Assembly: GCF_003001905.1 (NCBI RefSeq)
Contig: NZ_PVNE01000015.1
Location: 16,155-80,154, forward strand
DNA: 64,000 nucleotides
DNA from: Planifilum fimeticola
GTDB lineage: Bacteria; Bacillota; Bacilli; Thermoactinomycetales; DSM-44946
Direction: 5' to 3'
Below, one piece after another: positions 44,069 to 53,015 of this stretch. Below the pieces are notes generated by a model, which made no database searches, was not told where the DNA came from, and was given only the letters and a program-made list of their open reading frames with translations. How positions within the stretch are numbered: the first letter of the stretch is position 1; each line of letters begins with the position of its first letter. The position numbers and the translations under genes were made by a program.

Positions 44069-45079
44069 TCACTCCTTTCCGTACTGGATCCGCGGATTCA
44101 GATAGGCGTACAGGAGATCGACGATCAGGTTGATCAGGACGAAGATGGTGGCGACGACCAGAATCCCCGACTGAATGACGGGATAATCCCGGGCGTTGAT
44201 GGCGTCATACAGGTAACGGCCCACCCCCGGCCACCCGAAGATGGTCTCCGTCAACACCGCTCCGCCCAACAGCATTCCCGCCTGCAATCCGATGACCGTG
44301 ATCACCGGAATCAGCGCGTTTTTCAGGGCGTGCTTGTACACGACCCAAAATTCGCTCGCCCCCTTGGCCCGGGCGGTCCGGATGTAATCCGACCGCATCA
44401 CCTCCAGCATGCTGGAACGGGTGATCCGGGCGATGATGGCCATCGGAATGGTCGCCAGGGCCGCCGCCGGCAGGACCAAGTGGCTGATCACATCGCCGAG
44501 GGCATCCCAGTTGCCCTGAAGAATCGCATCCAACGCGTAGAACTGGGTGATGGGCTCCAGCGACATGCGCGGATCCAACCGGCCGGTGGAGGGAAGCCAG
44601 CCCAGTTGTTGGGCAAAGACCCACTGTTCCATCAAGCCCAACCAGAAGACGGGCATGGAAATGCCGATCAGGGCGATCAGCATGGCCGTGTAATCAAACC
44701 AGGAATTCTGCCGCCAAGCCGAGATGATCCCCAGGTTGACGCCGAAAAAGATGGCGATCAGCAAGCTGACTGCGGCCAGCTCCATCGTGGCGGCCAAAAA
44801 GGGAACGATCTCCTCGGCGATGGGGGCCCGGGTGATGAAGGAGGTCCCCAAATCCCCCCGGAGCAAATCCCCCAGATAGTAGAAGTATTGAATGTACCAG
44901 GGCCGGTCCAGGCCCAGGCTCACCCGGATCTGCTCCACCTGCTCCGGCGTGGCCTTGTCCCCGAGAATCGCCCGCGCCGGATCCCCGGGTATGGCGTGGA
45001 CAATGGAAAACGTGATGATGGACATGCCGATGAGGACGGGAATCAGCATCAATAAACGGCGAAGGGTATATGCAAGCAC
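44069..45079 (-). CDS. dppB: Dipeptide/oligopeptide ABC transporter permease DppB
   Basis: 336 aa, six membrane helices. First helix LAYTLRRLLMLIPVLIGMSII, then HAIPGDPAR; EAA loop DYIRTARAKGASEFWVVYKHALKNALIPVI. The inserted extracellular loop GWLPSTGRLDPRMSLEPI is typical of the dipeptide type. GTG start. 81 bases separate it from dppA, with a terminator-like hairpin between. Confidence 0.92.
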   Translation of the reverse strand: MLAYTLRRLLMLIPVLIGMSIITFSIVHAIPGDPARAILGDKATPEQVEQIRVSLGLDRPWYIQYFYYLGDLLRGDLGTSFITRAPIAEEIVPFLAATMELAAVSLLIAIFFGVNLGIISAWRQNSWFDYTAMLIALIGISMPVFWLGLMEQWVFAQQLGWLPSTGRLDPRMSLEPITQFYALDAILQGNWDALGDVISHLVLPAAALATIPMAIIARITRSSMLEVMRSDYIRTARAKGASEFWVVYKHALKNALIPVITVIGLQAGMLLGGAVLTETIFGWPGVGRYLYDAINARDYPVIQSGILVVATIFVLINLIVDLLYAYLNPRIQYGKE

Positions 45080-45111
45080 GTCTTCTCACCCACCTTTCCT
45101 GCAGCATCCGG

Positions 45112-45150
45112 AAAAAAGGGGGGAAGCATCTCGCCTAGAGACGCTTCCCC
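45112..45150 (-). terminator. Stem-loop with T run between dppA and dppB
   Basis: Minus-strand GGGGAAGCGTCTC pairs with GAGATGCTTCCCC (one G-U pair) around a 5-base loop and is followed by TTTTTT at 45117-45112. A full rho-independent terminator form inside an operon. Confidence 0.8.
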
Positions 45151-45160
45151 GGATCTCAAA

Positions 45161-46780
45161 TCACTTCTCGATATCCACCTTCAGCATCTTGTCCGATCCC
45201 GTGGGGTGAGGAATGTATCCCTTGACGTGAGACCAGGCAACCATCGGCTCGGTCACGTGAACCAACGGAACCCAGGGTGCGTCCTTTTTGATGATTTCCT
45301 GCGCCTGTCCGTAGAGCTTCGTCCGTTCCTCCTGATCGGAAACCTGCTGGGCTTTGATCAGGATATCGTGCAGCTTGTCGTTTTTGTAGAAGGCGATGTT
45401 TCCTGCATCCGGGCCCTTGGCGTTGTCCTTGTCCAGCAGCACGTACAGGAAGTTGTCCGGGTCGCCGTTGTCCCCGATCCACCCCAGCAGGGCCATGGAA
45501 TGTTCACCCTTGCCGGTGCGGTCCAGATAGGTTTGCCAATCGTAGGAGACGATCTCCGCCTTCACCCCGATCTTGGCCAGGTCCGCCTGGATGAACTCGG
45601 CGATCTTCTTGCCGTTGGGCATGTAGGGGCGGGGATCCGTCGGCGCCCAGAAATCGACCTTGAAGCCGTCGGCGTAACCCGCTTCCTTCAGGAGCTTTTT
45701 CGCTTTGTCCAAGTCAAATTCGTAATCCTTGATTTTGTCGTTGTATCCCCAAAGCACATCGGGCATCGGGTTTTTGGCCGGTTTGGCCATGTCGGCGTAG
45801 AAGCTTTTGATGATCCCCTCTTTGTTGACCGCGTGGTTCAGGGCTTGCCGAACCTTGGGGTTGTCGAAGGGTTTCTTCTCGGTGTTGAAGGCCAGGTAGG
45901 CCACGTTCATCCCCGGACGCTCAAACAGCTGAAGGTTTTGGTTCTGCTTCACCAGCTTCACATCGCTGGGATTCAGTCCGTCCATGATGTCGATGTCCCC
46001 CGCCTGGAGGGCGCTGAAACGGGCCGCATTGTCCGGAATCGAACGATAGATCAGCTTATCCAGCTTGGGCAGCCCTTCCTGCCAGTAATCCTCGTTTTTG
46101 ACCAGGGTGATGGTGTCGTTCTTCTTCCAGCTCTCCAGCTTGAAGGGACCGGTGCCCACCGGCTTCTGGCCGAATCCCTCCGGATCCTTTTTGACCGCCG
46201 TCGGCGAAGCGATCCCGAAGGGCGACATGGCCAGGTTGTTCAGGAACGGGGCCTGCGGATAGTTGAGCTCAAATTTCACCGTGTACTCGTCCACGGCGGT
46301 GACGCTCTTGATCACATGGCCCTTGTCCCCCTTGTAGCCGCCGAACATGTAGCCGTAGTAGGGGAACTCGCCTCCCTTGTGCTCGGGATGATCCTTATCC
46401 ATCCACCGTTCGAAGTTGTAGACGACCGCTTCGGCGTTGAAATCCGTTCCGTCGTGGAACTTCACGCCCTTGCGCAGATAGAAGGTCCAGGTTTTCCCGT
46501 CCTTGGAGGACTCCCACCGCTCCGCCAGTCCGGGAACCACCTCGGTGTTGTCATCGGCGTATTCCACCAGCGTGTCGTAGATGTTCTTGGTCACCTTCAG
46601 GGATTCCCCGTCGGTCACCTGGATGGGATCCAGCGACTTGGAATCGGCGCCGCGGCCGTAAATCAGGGTCTTTTCCCCCTGGGATCCGCCGCTGTCCCCC
46701 GACGAGCCGCAGCCCGCGAGCACGGCGGAAAGGGCGAGAAGAAAAGACAAGGCGAGTAGCCATGATTTCCCGATTTTCAT
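45161..46780 (-). CDS. dppA: Peptide-binding lipoprotein DppA
   Basis: 539 aa SBP family 5 protein. Lipobox LAGC with Cys24, then a Gly/Ser linker. TLIYGRGADSKSLDPIQVTDGESLKVTKNIYDTL, the KGVKFHDGTDFNAEAVVYNFERW segment and WGYNDKIKDYEFDLDKAKKLLKEAG match the DppA type. ATG at 46780, 11 bases after AAGGGGG. Placed third in the cluster, after the two ATPases. Substrate probably di- or short peptides. Confidence 0.92.
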   Translation of the reverse strand: MKIGKSWLLALSFLLALSAVLAGCGSSGDSGGSQGEKTLIYGRGADSKSLDPIQVTDGESLKVTKNIYDTLVEYADDNTEVVPGLAERWESSKDGKTWTFYLRKGVKFHDGTDFNAEAVVYNFERWMDKDHPEHKGGEFPYYGYMFGGYKGDKGHVIKSVTAVDEYTVKFELNYPQAPFLNNLAMSPFGIASPTAVKKDPEGFGQKPVGTGPFKLESWKKNDTITLVKNEDYWQEGLPKLDKLIYRSIPDNAARFSALQAGDIDIMDGLNPSDVKLVKQNQNLQLFERPGMNVAYLAFNTEKKPFDNPKVRQALNHAVNKEGIIKSFYADMAKPAKNPMPDVLWGYNDKIKDYEFDLDKAKKLLKEAGYADGFKVDFWAPTDPRPYMPNGKKIAEFIQADLAKIGVKAEIVSYDWQTYLDRTGKGEHSMALLGWIGDNGDPDNFLYVLLDKDNAKGPDAGNIAFYKNDKLHDILIKAQQVSDQEERTKLYGQAQEIIKKDAPWVPLVHVTEPMVAWSHVKGYIPHPTGSDKMLKVDIEK

Positions 46781-46888
46781 CTGTTCGTCAACCCCCTTGG
46801 ATTTGTGTCTTTTTCCTCGGTTTTCTCTCTCGGAACGCATCTCTTACCCCGGCGGACACCTCCTTCCCGTCCGTTGCGCTGTCCCCGC

Positions 46889-47866
46889 TCACCGGTCAAC
46901 CAGATGGCAGGCCACGAAATGGCCGCCACCCCGGTCGCGGAACTCGGGACGCTCCTCCCGGCAGATGTCCATCACGTGGGGACAGCGGGGATGGAAGGCA
47001 CACCCCTTGGGCGGGTCGGCCGGACTCGGCACGTCCCCCTGGAGGATGATCCGCTCCCGCTTCGCATCGGGATCCGGTACGGGCACGGCGGAGAGGAGGG
47101 CCTGGGTGTAGGGGTGAAGGGGATGGTCATACAGTTCATCCCGGTCGGCCAACTCCACCAACCGCCCCAGGTACATCACCCCGACCCGGTCGCTGATGTG
47201 GCGGACGACGCTCAAATCGTGGGCGATGAACAGATAGGTGAGTCTGAATTGCTCCTGCAGATCCTCCAGCAGGTTGAGCACCTGGGACTGGATGGAGACG
47301 TCCAGAGCGGAAACGGGCTCGTCGGCCACGATCAGCTTGGGCCTCAGGGCCACCGCCCGGGCGATGCCGATCCGCTGCCGCTGACCGCCGCTGAACTGGT
47401 GCGGATACCGCCCTGCGTGATCTTCGTCCAAACCGACCAGCCGGAGCAGCTCGCGCACCTGTTCCTTCCGCTCCTTGGCCGTCCCGATGCCGTGAACGAT
47501 CAGGGGTTCCTCCAAAATGTCGCCCACGGTCATCCTCGGGTTGAGGGAGGCGAAGGGGTCCTGGAACACCATCTGCATGTCCCGCCGGAGCTTCCGCATC
47601 TCCTCGAAGGACAGCTTCGTCAGGGAGATGCCGTCAAACTCCACCTCGCCCTCCGTCGGCTCGATCAGGCGAAGCACCGTCCGGCCCGTCGTCGACTTCC
47701 CGCAACCGCTTTCGCCCACCAGGCCGAGGGTCTCCCCCTCCCGGACGGAGAAGGAAACATCGTCCACCGCCCGGACGTATCCGGTCGTCCGCATGAACAC
47801 GCCGCTCTTGATCGGAAAATATTTTTTCAGATTACGGACGGTGAGCAGGGTCTTGGGTGCCTCCAT
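46889..47866 (-). CDS. dppF: Peptide ABC transporter ATP-binding protein DppF
   Basis: 325 aa. Walker [11 protein letters not shown]-loop [17 protein letters not shown], signature [14 protein letters not shown], Walker [15 protein letters not shown]-terminal [17 protein letters not shown] follows GGAGGTGACCGGAG. Its start overlaps the end of dppD by 35 bases, an unusually long overlap, so the two are made together. Confidence 0.93.
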   Translation of the reverse strand: MEAPKTLLTVRNLKKYFPIKSGVFMRTTGYVRAVDDVSFSVREGETLGLVGESGCGKSTTGRTVLRLIEPTEGEVEFDGISLTKLSFEEMRKLRRDMQMVFQDPFASLNPRMTVGDILEEPLIVHGIGTAKERKEQVRELLRLVGLDEDHAGRYPHQFSGGQRQRIGIARAVALRPKLIVADEPVSALDVSIQSQVLNLLEDLQEQFRLTYLFIAHDLSVVRHISDRVGVMYLGRLVELADRDELYDHPLHPYTQALLSAVPVPDPDAKRERIILQGDVPSPADPPKGCAFHPRCPHVMDICREERPEFRDRGGGHFVACHLVDR

Positions 47867-48851
47867 CTCCGGTCACCTCCTCCCCCCGGGTATGGAGCCA
47901 GCACCGGCTGAGGTGGCCCGGTTCGACGGTGAACAATTCCGGCTCCGCTTCGCGGCAGATCTCCATCACCCGGTCGCAGCGGGGAGCAAACCGGCAGCCC
48001 GTCGGCATCCTGCGGGGGCTCGGCACATTGCCCGGAATGGAGTAAAGCCGCTCCCGCCGTTCATCCAGCTTGGGGATCGACCGAAGCAACCCCGAGGTGT
48101 AGGGATGCTGCGTGGCGCGAAACATGCGCCGGACATCGGCTTCCTCCACCACCTGACCGGCGTACATCACCACCACCCGGTCGCACATCTCGGCGACAAC
48201 GCCCATGTCGTGGGTGATGAGCAGGATGGCCGTGCCGAATTCCCGGTTGAGGCTGTGCATCAGGTCGAGAATCTGCGCCTGGATGGTCACGTCCAGAGCC
48301 GTGGTCGGTTCATCGGCGATCAACAGGCGCGGACGGCAAACCATGGCCATGGCGATCATGACCCGTTGCCGCATGCCCCCGGACAGCTGATGGGGATACT
48401 CGTCCAGGATCCCCTCCCGGGAGATGCCCACCTTCTTCAACATCTCCAGGGCCATCTCCCGGGCTTGCCGCTTGGACACGTCCTGGTGGAGGCGGACCGC
48501 TTCCACCATCTGATTGCCGATGGTGAAGACCGGATTGAGGGAGGTCATCGGTTCCTGAAAGATCATGGCGATCTCATTGCCCCGAATCTGCCGCATTTCC
48601 CTATGGGACAACTTGGTCAGGTCCCTTCCTCCGAAGCGGATCGATCCGCCGACGATCCTCCCCGGCGCTTCCACCAATCCCATCACCGCCAGGGAGGTGA
48701 CGCTCTTTCCGCATCCCGACTCCCCGACGAGACCGACCACCTCACCTTCCTTGACGGTGAGGTCCACGCCGTCGACGGCCTTGACCACTCCCTTGTCCGT
48801 GAAAAAGTGCAATTTCAACTGCGAAATCTCCAGCAATGCTTCTTCCGGCAT
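47832..48851 (-). CDS. dppD: Peptide ABC transporter ATP-binding protein DppD
   Basis: 339 aa. Walker [11 protein letters not shown]-loop [17 protein letters not shown], signature [15 protein letters not shown], Walker [15 protein letters not shown]-terminal [14 protein letters not shown]. The ATG at 48851 follows CGAGGTG by 5 bases; a longer frame to 48950 has no binding site. First gene of dppD-F-A-B-C. It is divergent from the ThyX-like gene. Confidence 0.92.
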   Translation of the reverse strand: MPEEALLEISQLKLHFFTDKGVVKAVDGVDLTVKEGEVVGLVGESGCGKSVTSLAVMGLVEAPGRIVGGSIRFGGRDLTKLSHREMRQIRGNEIAMIFQEPMTSLNPVFTIGNQMVEAVRLHQDVSKRQAREMALEMLKKVGISREGILDEYPHQLSGGMRQRVMIAMAMVCRPRLLIADEPTTALDVTIQAQILDLMHSLNREFGTAILLITHDMGVVAEMCDRVVVMYAGQVVEEADVRRMFRATQHPYTSGLLRSIPKLDERRERLYSIPGNVPSPRRMPTGCRFAPRCDRVMEICREAEPELFTVEPGHLSRCWLHTRGEEVTGDGGTQDPAHRP

Positions 48852-49094
48852 GAGAACACCTCGGTCGATGAAATGCGATGCAAAAACACCCATAAGTGCA
48901 AAATCTGAAAACAAGGGCTCTTCTCCCGTTTCCGTCTGTCTGAAAGGCACGCCCTCTCAGTCAATTCGATATAACCAGACGGAAATCCTTCGGAAATGAA
49001 TGGATTTATACTCCTTTGCGAAATCGGTACCACGCTTTCCGGTTGTCCCGCAACTTGGTAGAATGAGAGAAGCACAACGAGGGAGGTGGCCCGG

Positions 49095-50612
49095 GTGAAA
49101 GGCCAGATCGACCTGACCCGATACGTGTCCAACCTGGATCGCAATGTTTACACCATATACAACCTTCCCGAAGAAGTGATCGCCGTCATTTTTGCCTATG
49201 TCAGCCGAAGTCCCCTCAGCTTCCGGGACAACCTGAAAAAACTGCTCGAAGACGACGAGCTGGCCGTCAGCGACGCCGCCGGGGGGATCACATCCTTCTA
49301 TTCGGAGAAGGCGGCCCGCTTTCACGAGAAATGGGTGGTGGGATACGGGCACAGCAGCGTGGCGGAGCACGCGGTGGCCCACATCGGCATCGAGCGGATC
49401 AGCCGGCTCGCATCCGCCGAACTGGAGCTGGCCAATTCCTTCAACAGCTTCACCGAATACAGCCAGCGATACCAGCGGCCCCGCCGCGGCGACTGGTACC
49501 TGCCGCCGGAGCTTCAGGATCATCCGGAAGCCCAAAGCCTGTATGCGGACCTGCAGGAAAAGGCCTACGACACCTACGAACGGCTGCTTTCCGGCCTGAT
49601 CGGCCATCTGGCGGACCGCCTGCCCCGTCATGACGGGGAATCGGAAAAGCGCTTCCGCATCCGGGTGGAAAAAACGGCCTTCGAGGACGCCCGCTATGTC
49701 CTGACGTTGGCCACCCTGACCAATCTGGGGATGACCGGCAACGGCCGCGCCCTGAGGGACACCCTGATCCGCCTCCTGTCCAGCCGGTACCCGGAATGCC
49801 GGCAGCTTGCCCGTGAGATGGAGCGGGAAATCGGCCGGGTGATCCCCACCCTTCTCAAACATGTGAAACCCAGCCCCTATATCATGGATACGCGCGAAAG
49901 CCTGGAAAAACGATGGAAAGAAACGAAAGCGTCGGCCCGCGCTTTTTCGGAACCCGCAGGCCGCCCCTCCGCCCGGTTCCTCCGCCTTCCGGATTACGAA
50001 GATGCGCTCACGCAAGCGGCCGTTTCGCTCTTGATCGAAAACTCCACTCTCTCCTATGAGGAGGCGGAGGAAAAGGCCCGCGCCCTCAGCCGGTCGGAAA
50101 AAGAAGAATTGATCGACGAAGCCTTGAAGAGGCTGCGCTTCTTCGACAACCCTCTGGATTCCTTCCAGCACCTGGTCTACCGGCTGGAACTGAAAATCTC
50201 CGAAGCCAACTGGCACCAGCTCCTTCGCCACAACCGCCGCACCCACTTCACCTGGGGGCTCCCGACAACCGAGCTGGGCTACACGATTCCTCCCCGTATC
50301 CGGGACGCCGGCCTGGCCGACCCCTTCAGCAGGCTGGTGGAACAGGCGACGGAGACCTACCGGAAAATCCGGGAGGTATGTCCGGCGGCGGCGCCCTACT
50401 GCGTGACCAACGCCCATCACCGGCAGGTGACAGCGACGGTCACCCTGTGGGAACTGTACCATTTGATCAACCTGCGCACTTCACCGGAGGCCCAGTGGGA
50501 TATCCGGACCGCCTTTGAAGAGCTGCTGTCGGAGCTGAAGCGGCATCACCCGGTGCTGGCCCGTTACGCCCGAAGGCGGGCGGAAGATCCGCCGGCCGGC
50601 GGTGGAGCTTGA
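49095..50612 (+). CDS. Double-domain ThyX-like (Thy1) protein
   Basis: 505 aa, about twice a normal ThyX. The first half has GHSSVAEHA (85-93) and NSFNSFTEYSQRYQR (114-128), the FAD and dUMP face of ThyX, but ELEL stands where RHR is expected. The second half has HQLLRHNRRTHFTW (about 374-387), which keeps RH of the RHR motif, and NLRTSPEAQWDIR (about 457-469), the ThyX C-terminal signature. So the halves carry complementary parts of one active site. ThyX makes dTMP from dUMP using FAD and methylenetetrahydrofolate; whether this protein does is open. GTG start 8 bases after GGGAGG. Confidence 0.82.
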   Translation: MKGQIDLTRYVSNLDRNVYTIYNLPEEVIAVIFAYVSRSPLSFRDNLKKLLEDDELAVSDAAGGITSFYSEKAARFHEKWVVGYGHSSVAEHAVAHIGIERISRLASAELELANSFNSFTEYSQRYQRPRRGDWYLPPELQDHPEAQSLYADLQEKAYDTYERLLSGLIGHLADRLPRHDGESEKRFRIRVEKTAFEDARYVLTLATLTNLGMTGNGRALRDTLIRLLSSRYPECRQLAREMEREIGRVIPTLLKHVKPSPYIMDTRESLEKRWKETKASARAFSEPAGRPSARFLRLPDYEDALTQAAVSLLIENSTLSYEEAEEKARALSRSEKEELIDEALKRLRFFDNPLDSFQHLVYRLELKISEANWHQLLRHNRRTHFTWGLPTTELGYTIPPRIRDAGLADPFSRLVEQATETYRKIREVCPAAAPYCVTNAHHRQVTATVTLWELYHLINLRTSPEAQWDIRTAFEELLSELKRHHPVLARYARRRAEDPPAGGGA

Positions 50613-50690
50613 GCGGAACCGATGCGTCGGAGGGGAGTTTTTCACACTCGACTTCCGACCCGTGACCAACGCCAGGCCCTATTCGGTCTC

Positions 50691-50971
50691 AGACTCCCTG
50701 GGATGGAGTCGAGCCGCTGACAAACTCCGTGCTAAACAAAAAAAATGATGCTGTAAGAAGGAGGCGTGCCGCCGAGTGTCACTGCCATGCGGGTGAAGCG
50801 AAGCGGTACGCCCACCTGCATCGAATGGGAGGGTTGCCAGGCGCTTTCCAAAAAGGTCGGGGACGCGGCTTCCCGCCTCGGCTCCATGCGGCAGAGGCCG
50901 CTCGGCGGAAAAATCGGTCTCTCCCAACCCTTTGTCAATCACCCGAGACTCCATGGGATGGAGTCTTTTTT
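50691..50971. repeat. Compound palindromic intergenic element (copy C) ending in a terminator
   Basis: Left hairpin AGACTCCCTGGGATGGAGTC (50691-50710) and right hairpin AGACTCCATGGGATGGAGTC (50945-50964) are near-identical and bracket the element. CGCTGACAAA (50715-50724) is identical to copy A; TTTGTCA (50931-50937) mirrors it. Inside are two smaller palindromes, one centred on GCCATGCGGG, the other containing the 18-base block shared with copy B. The right hairpin is followed by T6 and acts as a terminator for the ThyX-like gene. Confidence 0.8.
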
Positions 50972-51409
50972 GTTTCCTTTGGACCGGTGTTCGCCTTTTC
51001 CGGCGGGCGTCGCCCGTCGGTGACGGAAACGAGGACCGGTCCGGGAACAATCCCAATCGCCCTTCGAAACCCGAGTGCGCCGGCGATCGCCCCGCCCGTG
51101 CGCCGATCCGATGCCCTCGGTGTGCAAGAGGGCGTCCCCCCAAGACGCGCCGGCGCGACGGATAGACCGGAACCCCGCGATTCCCAATGCATGCCGGCGG
51201 ATGAGGAACACATCCCGATCATCCATTAATACACTATTTCAGACAGCCAAACGGCCTTTTCGGAATGTTCGTTTTCGCGGCGGTCCGAACATCCCTTTCC
51301 TCTGCGCCGCCCACCTTCTCCCATTTTTGACCCCCGGCGGATGCCATCGCCGGGCGCATCCTCCCGATCGGGGGAACATAAACTCTCCTGCCGGAAAGGA
51401 AACGGTCCC
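50972..51409. other. Intergenic stretch upstream of the Mau-like cassette
   Basis: About 440 bases without a supported gene; possibly decayed coding sequence, but no family is recognisable. The promoter of the downstream cassette should lie in its last part, which includes an AT-rich patch at 51225-51240 (CATTAATACACTATTT). Confidence 0.4.
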
Positions 51410-51934
51410 ATGCAGATGCTCGCCGGCGTTCTCGCCATGTTTTTGTGCACCCTGTTCGTCATCTCCGCCGTGGCCAAGATCGCGCACCTTTCGGCCTTCC
51501 GGGAGCTGACGGTCGCGTACGGGGTTTTGCCCGCCCCGATCGCCAGGGGGTTGGGAATTCTCCTCCCCTTTGCCGAACTGTCCGGAGCCGCGCTGCTGTG
51601 TCATGGAGGAACTTCCCTTTACGGTTCCCTGGTCCTGCTCGTTCTGCTCCTCGGCTTCGCCTGGGCCGTCTCCACCGTCCTGCGCGCCAAAAAAAACGTC
51701 AGCTGCGGATGTTACGGCAAGTTTCTCGACGCCAGGGCGGACCGGTTCACCCTGTTCAAAATCGGAGTCCTGGCGGCTGCGGCGCTCATCGTGATGATCC
51801 GCTCCTTCTCCCATCCGGTTCATCCTTCCCCCGGAAGCATCCTCCTCGGAAGCTTCCTGACCGCCTGTTTGTTGGCGGCCCAAGCCGTCTGGTCCTATCA
51901 CGCGAAGGTGATGGACAGATTGAAGAACCGCTGA
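51410..51934 (+). CDS. MauE/DoxX-like redox-associated membrane protein
   Basis: 174 aa with four predicted membrane helices. FLCTLFVISAVAKIAHLSAFRELTVAYGVLP is the MauE/DoxX first helix and loop, and SCGCYGKFLDA (C99, C101) matches the CGCFG motif of MauE. MauE is needed to form disulfides in the small subunit of methylamine dehydrogenase. ATG after GGAAAGG at 9 bases. First gene of a four-gene cassette with MauD-like and light-chain-like genes. Confidence 0.82.
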   Translation: MQMLAGVLAMFLCTLFVISAVAKIAHLSAFRELTVAYGVLPAPIARGLGILLPFAELSGAALLCHGGTSLYGSLVLLVLLLGFAWAVSTVLRAKKNVSCGCYGKFLDARADRFTLFKIGVLAAAALIVMIRSFSHPVHPSPGSILLGSFLTACLLAAQAVWSYHAKVMDRLKNR

Positions 51935-52031
51935 AAACATCTTCAGCGGATGCCGCGTCCCTTCGGCTTCATCCCCGACTTTTGTTCTTTGCTCTCACCC
52001 GGCGATTAAAAAGCGTTGAGGAGCGAGACAG

Positions 52032-52613
52032 ATGGAAACGTTTCTTCTTTACTCCAATCTCCTGCTGTGGATCGTCCAGCTGCTGGTCATCTTTTTTCTG
52101 GTCGTCCTCTTCCGTCAGTTCGGCGAGATTTACTTGAATTCCGCCGATGCCATCTCCCGGGACGGCATCCCGATCGGAGACCAAATACCGGAATTTGTCG
52201 GAGAGGATTTCGCCACCACCCACGTGGTCACACACAGGGATCTGGAAGGAAAGCCGACCCTTCTCGCCTTCATCTCCCCGAATTGCGGCGCATGCAAGGA
52301 TCTCATTCCCGAATGGAATCAGTGCTGCACGGATTATCAGGAAAAGTTGAACTTCGTCCTGATGGGAGTCGGCGACAGGGAAAAAATGGAGGAATTCGTG
52401 CGAGGGCGGGAAATCCGCGGAAGGATCATCTGGGACCGGAGAAATCAATTTCTGCAGGATTTCCGCGTCCGCGTCACGCCCTTCGCCTTCATCCTCGACG
52501 AAAAGGGGATCGTGAGGGGCAAGGGGCTGTGCAACGGAAAAGAACATATCGAGGATTTGTTGGAAGAGCTGGAAAGCACGCGACAGACCAACGAACAGGA
52601 GGTTTTCCGGTGA
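52032..52613 (+). CDS. MauD-like membrane-anchored thioredoxin-fold protein
   Basis: 193 aa. One N-terminal membrane helix (about 8-28), a short stalk and a thioredoxin/AhpC-like domain with ISPNCGACKDLIPEW (C85, C88) and the cis-proline region RVRVTPFAFILDEKG. MauD-type proteins sit outside the membrane and oxidise or isomerise disulfides in the methylamine dehydrogenase light chain. ATG after GAGGAGCGAGACAG. Its TGA overlaps the GTG of the cysteine-rich gene. Confidence 0.85.
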   Translation: METFLLYSNLLLWIVQLLVIFFLVVLFRQFGEIYLNSADAISRDGIPIGDQIPEFVGEDFATTHVVTHRDLEGKPTLLAFISPNCGACKDLIPEWNQCCTDYQEKLNFVLMGVGDREKMEEFVRGREIRGRIIWDRRNQFLQDFRVRVTPFAFILDEKGIVRGKGLCNGKEHIEDLLEELESTRQTNEQEVFR

Positions 52614-53005
52614 TTCGGGCCATCGATTCCTTCTTCAGACTGTCGGCGGAACAGTGGGCCCGTGCGGTGGATCAGAGCGCCCTCCTCAAGAAATCCTTGA
52701 AAGCGGCCTTTTTCAAATTGATGGAAATCTCCCGGAATCCCGCCTCCGTCAGCGCTTCCACCAACTGGTGCGAAACCTGGTGGAGGGCGTGCGACTGCCA
52801 TCCGCCGGGCGGGAGATATTGCTCCGGTTGTCCGGACCACGGAAGCGGCTCCAAGTGTCCCAGCGGCTACACCGTGTGGAAAGGATTGTATCGAAGCACG
52901 GGCTGCTGGTGCGCGACATCCGACGATTGTCCCTACTATTTTGTCTGTTGCGATTGCGTCAAAGACGGCTACACTTGCGGATGCAAGTGGGTCTTCCGGA
53001 AATGA
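52610..53005 (+). CDS. Cysteine-rich protein resembling the methylamine dehydrogenase light chain (MauA)
   Basis: 131 aa. The first 45 residues are helical and basic without a classical signal peptide. The last 80 hold 14 cysteines. The order WWRACDC, YCSGCPD, SKCPSGYTVW, GCWC, CPYYFVCCDC, TCGCKW follows the cysteine pattern of the methylamine dehydrogenase beta subunit, including a CPxG followed by Trp (the Trp57-like position of TTQ) and a CC pair. A second Trp in CKWVF near the end could correspond to the other TTQ residue. GTG start with AGGAGG 7 bases upstream, overlapping mauD-like by 4 bases. No heavy chain gene is in the window. Function unproven. Confidence 0.72.
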   Translation: MIRAIDSFFRLSAEQWARAVDQSALLKKSLKAAFFKLMEISRNPASVSASTNWCETWWRACDCHPPGGRYCSGCPDHGSGSKCPSGYTVWKGLYRSTGCWCATSDDCPYYFVCCDCVKDGYTCGCKWVFRK

Positions 53006-53015
53006 GGGGGTAAGC

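Noticed and set aside
50935..51226. Overlapping frames of about 95 codons between the ThyX-like gene and the Mau-like cassette
   Set aside because: No binding sites, competing frames on both strands, and partial overlap with repeat element C; not supported as genes.
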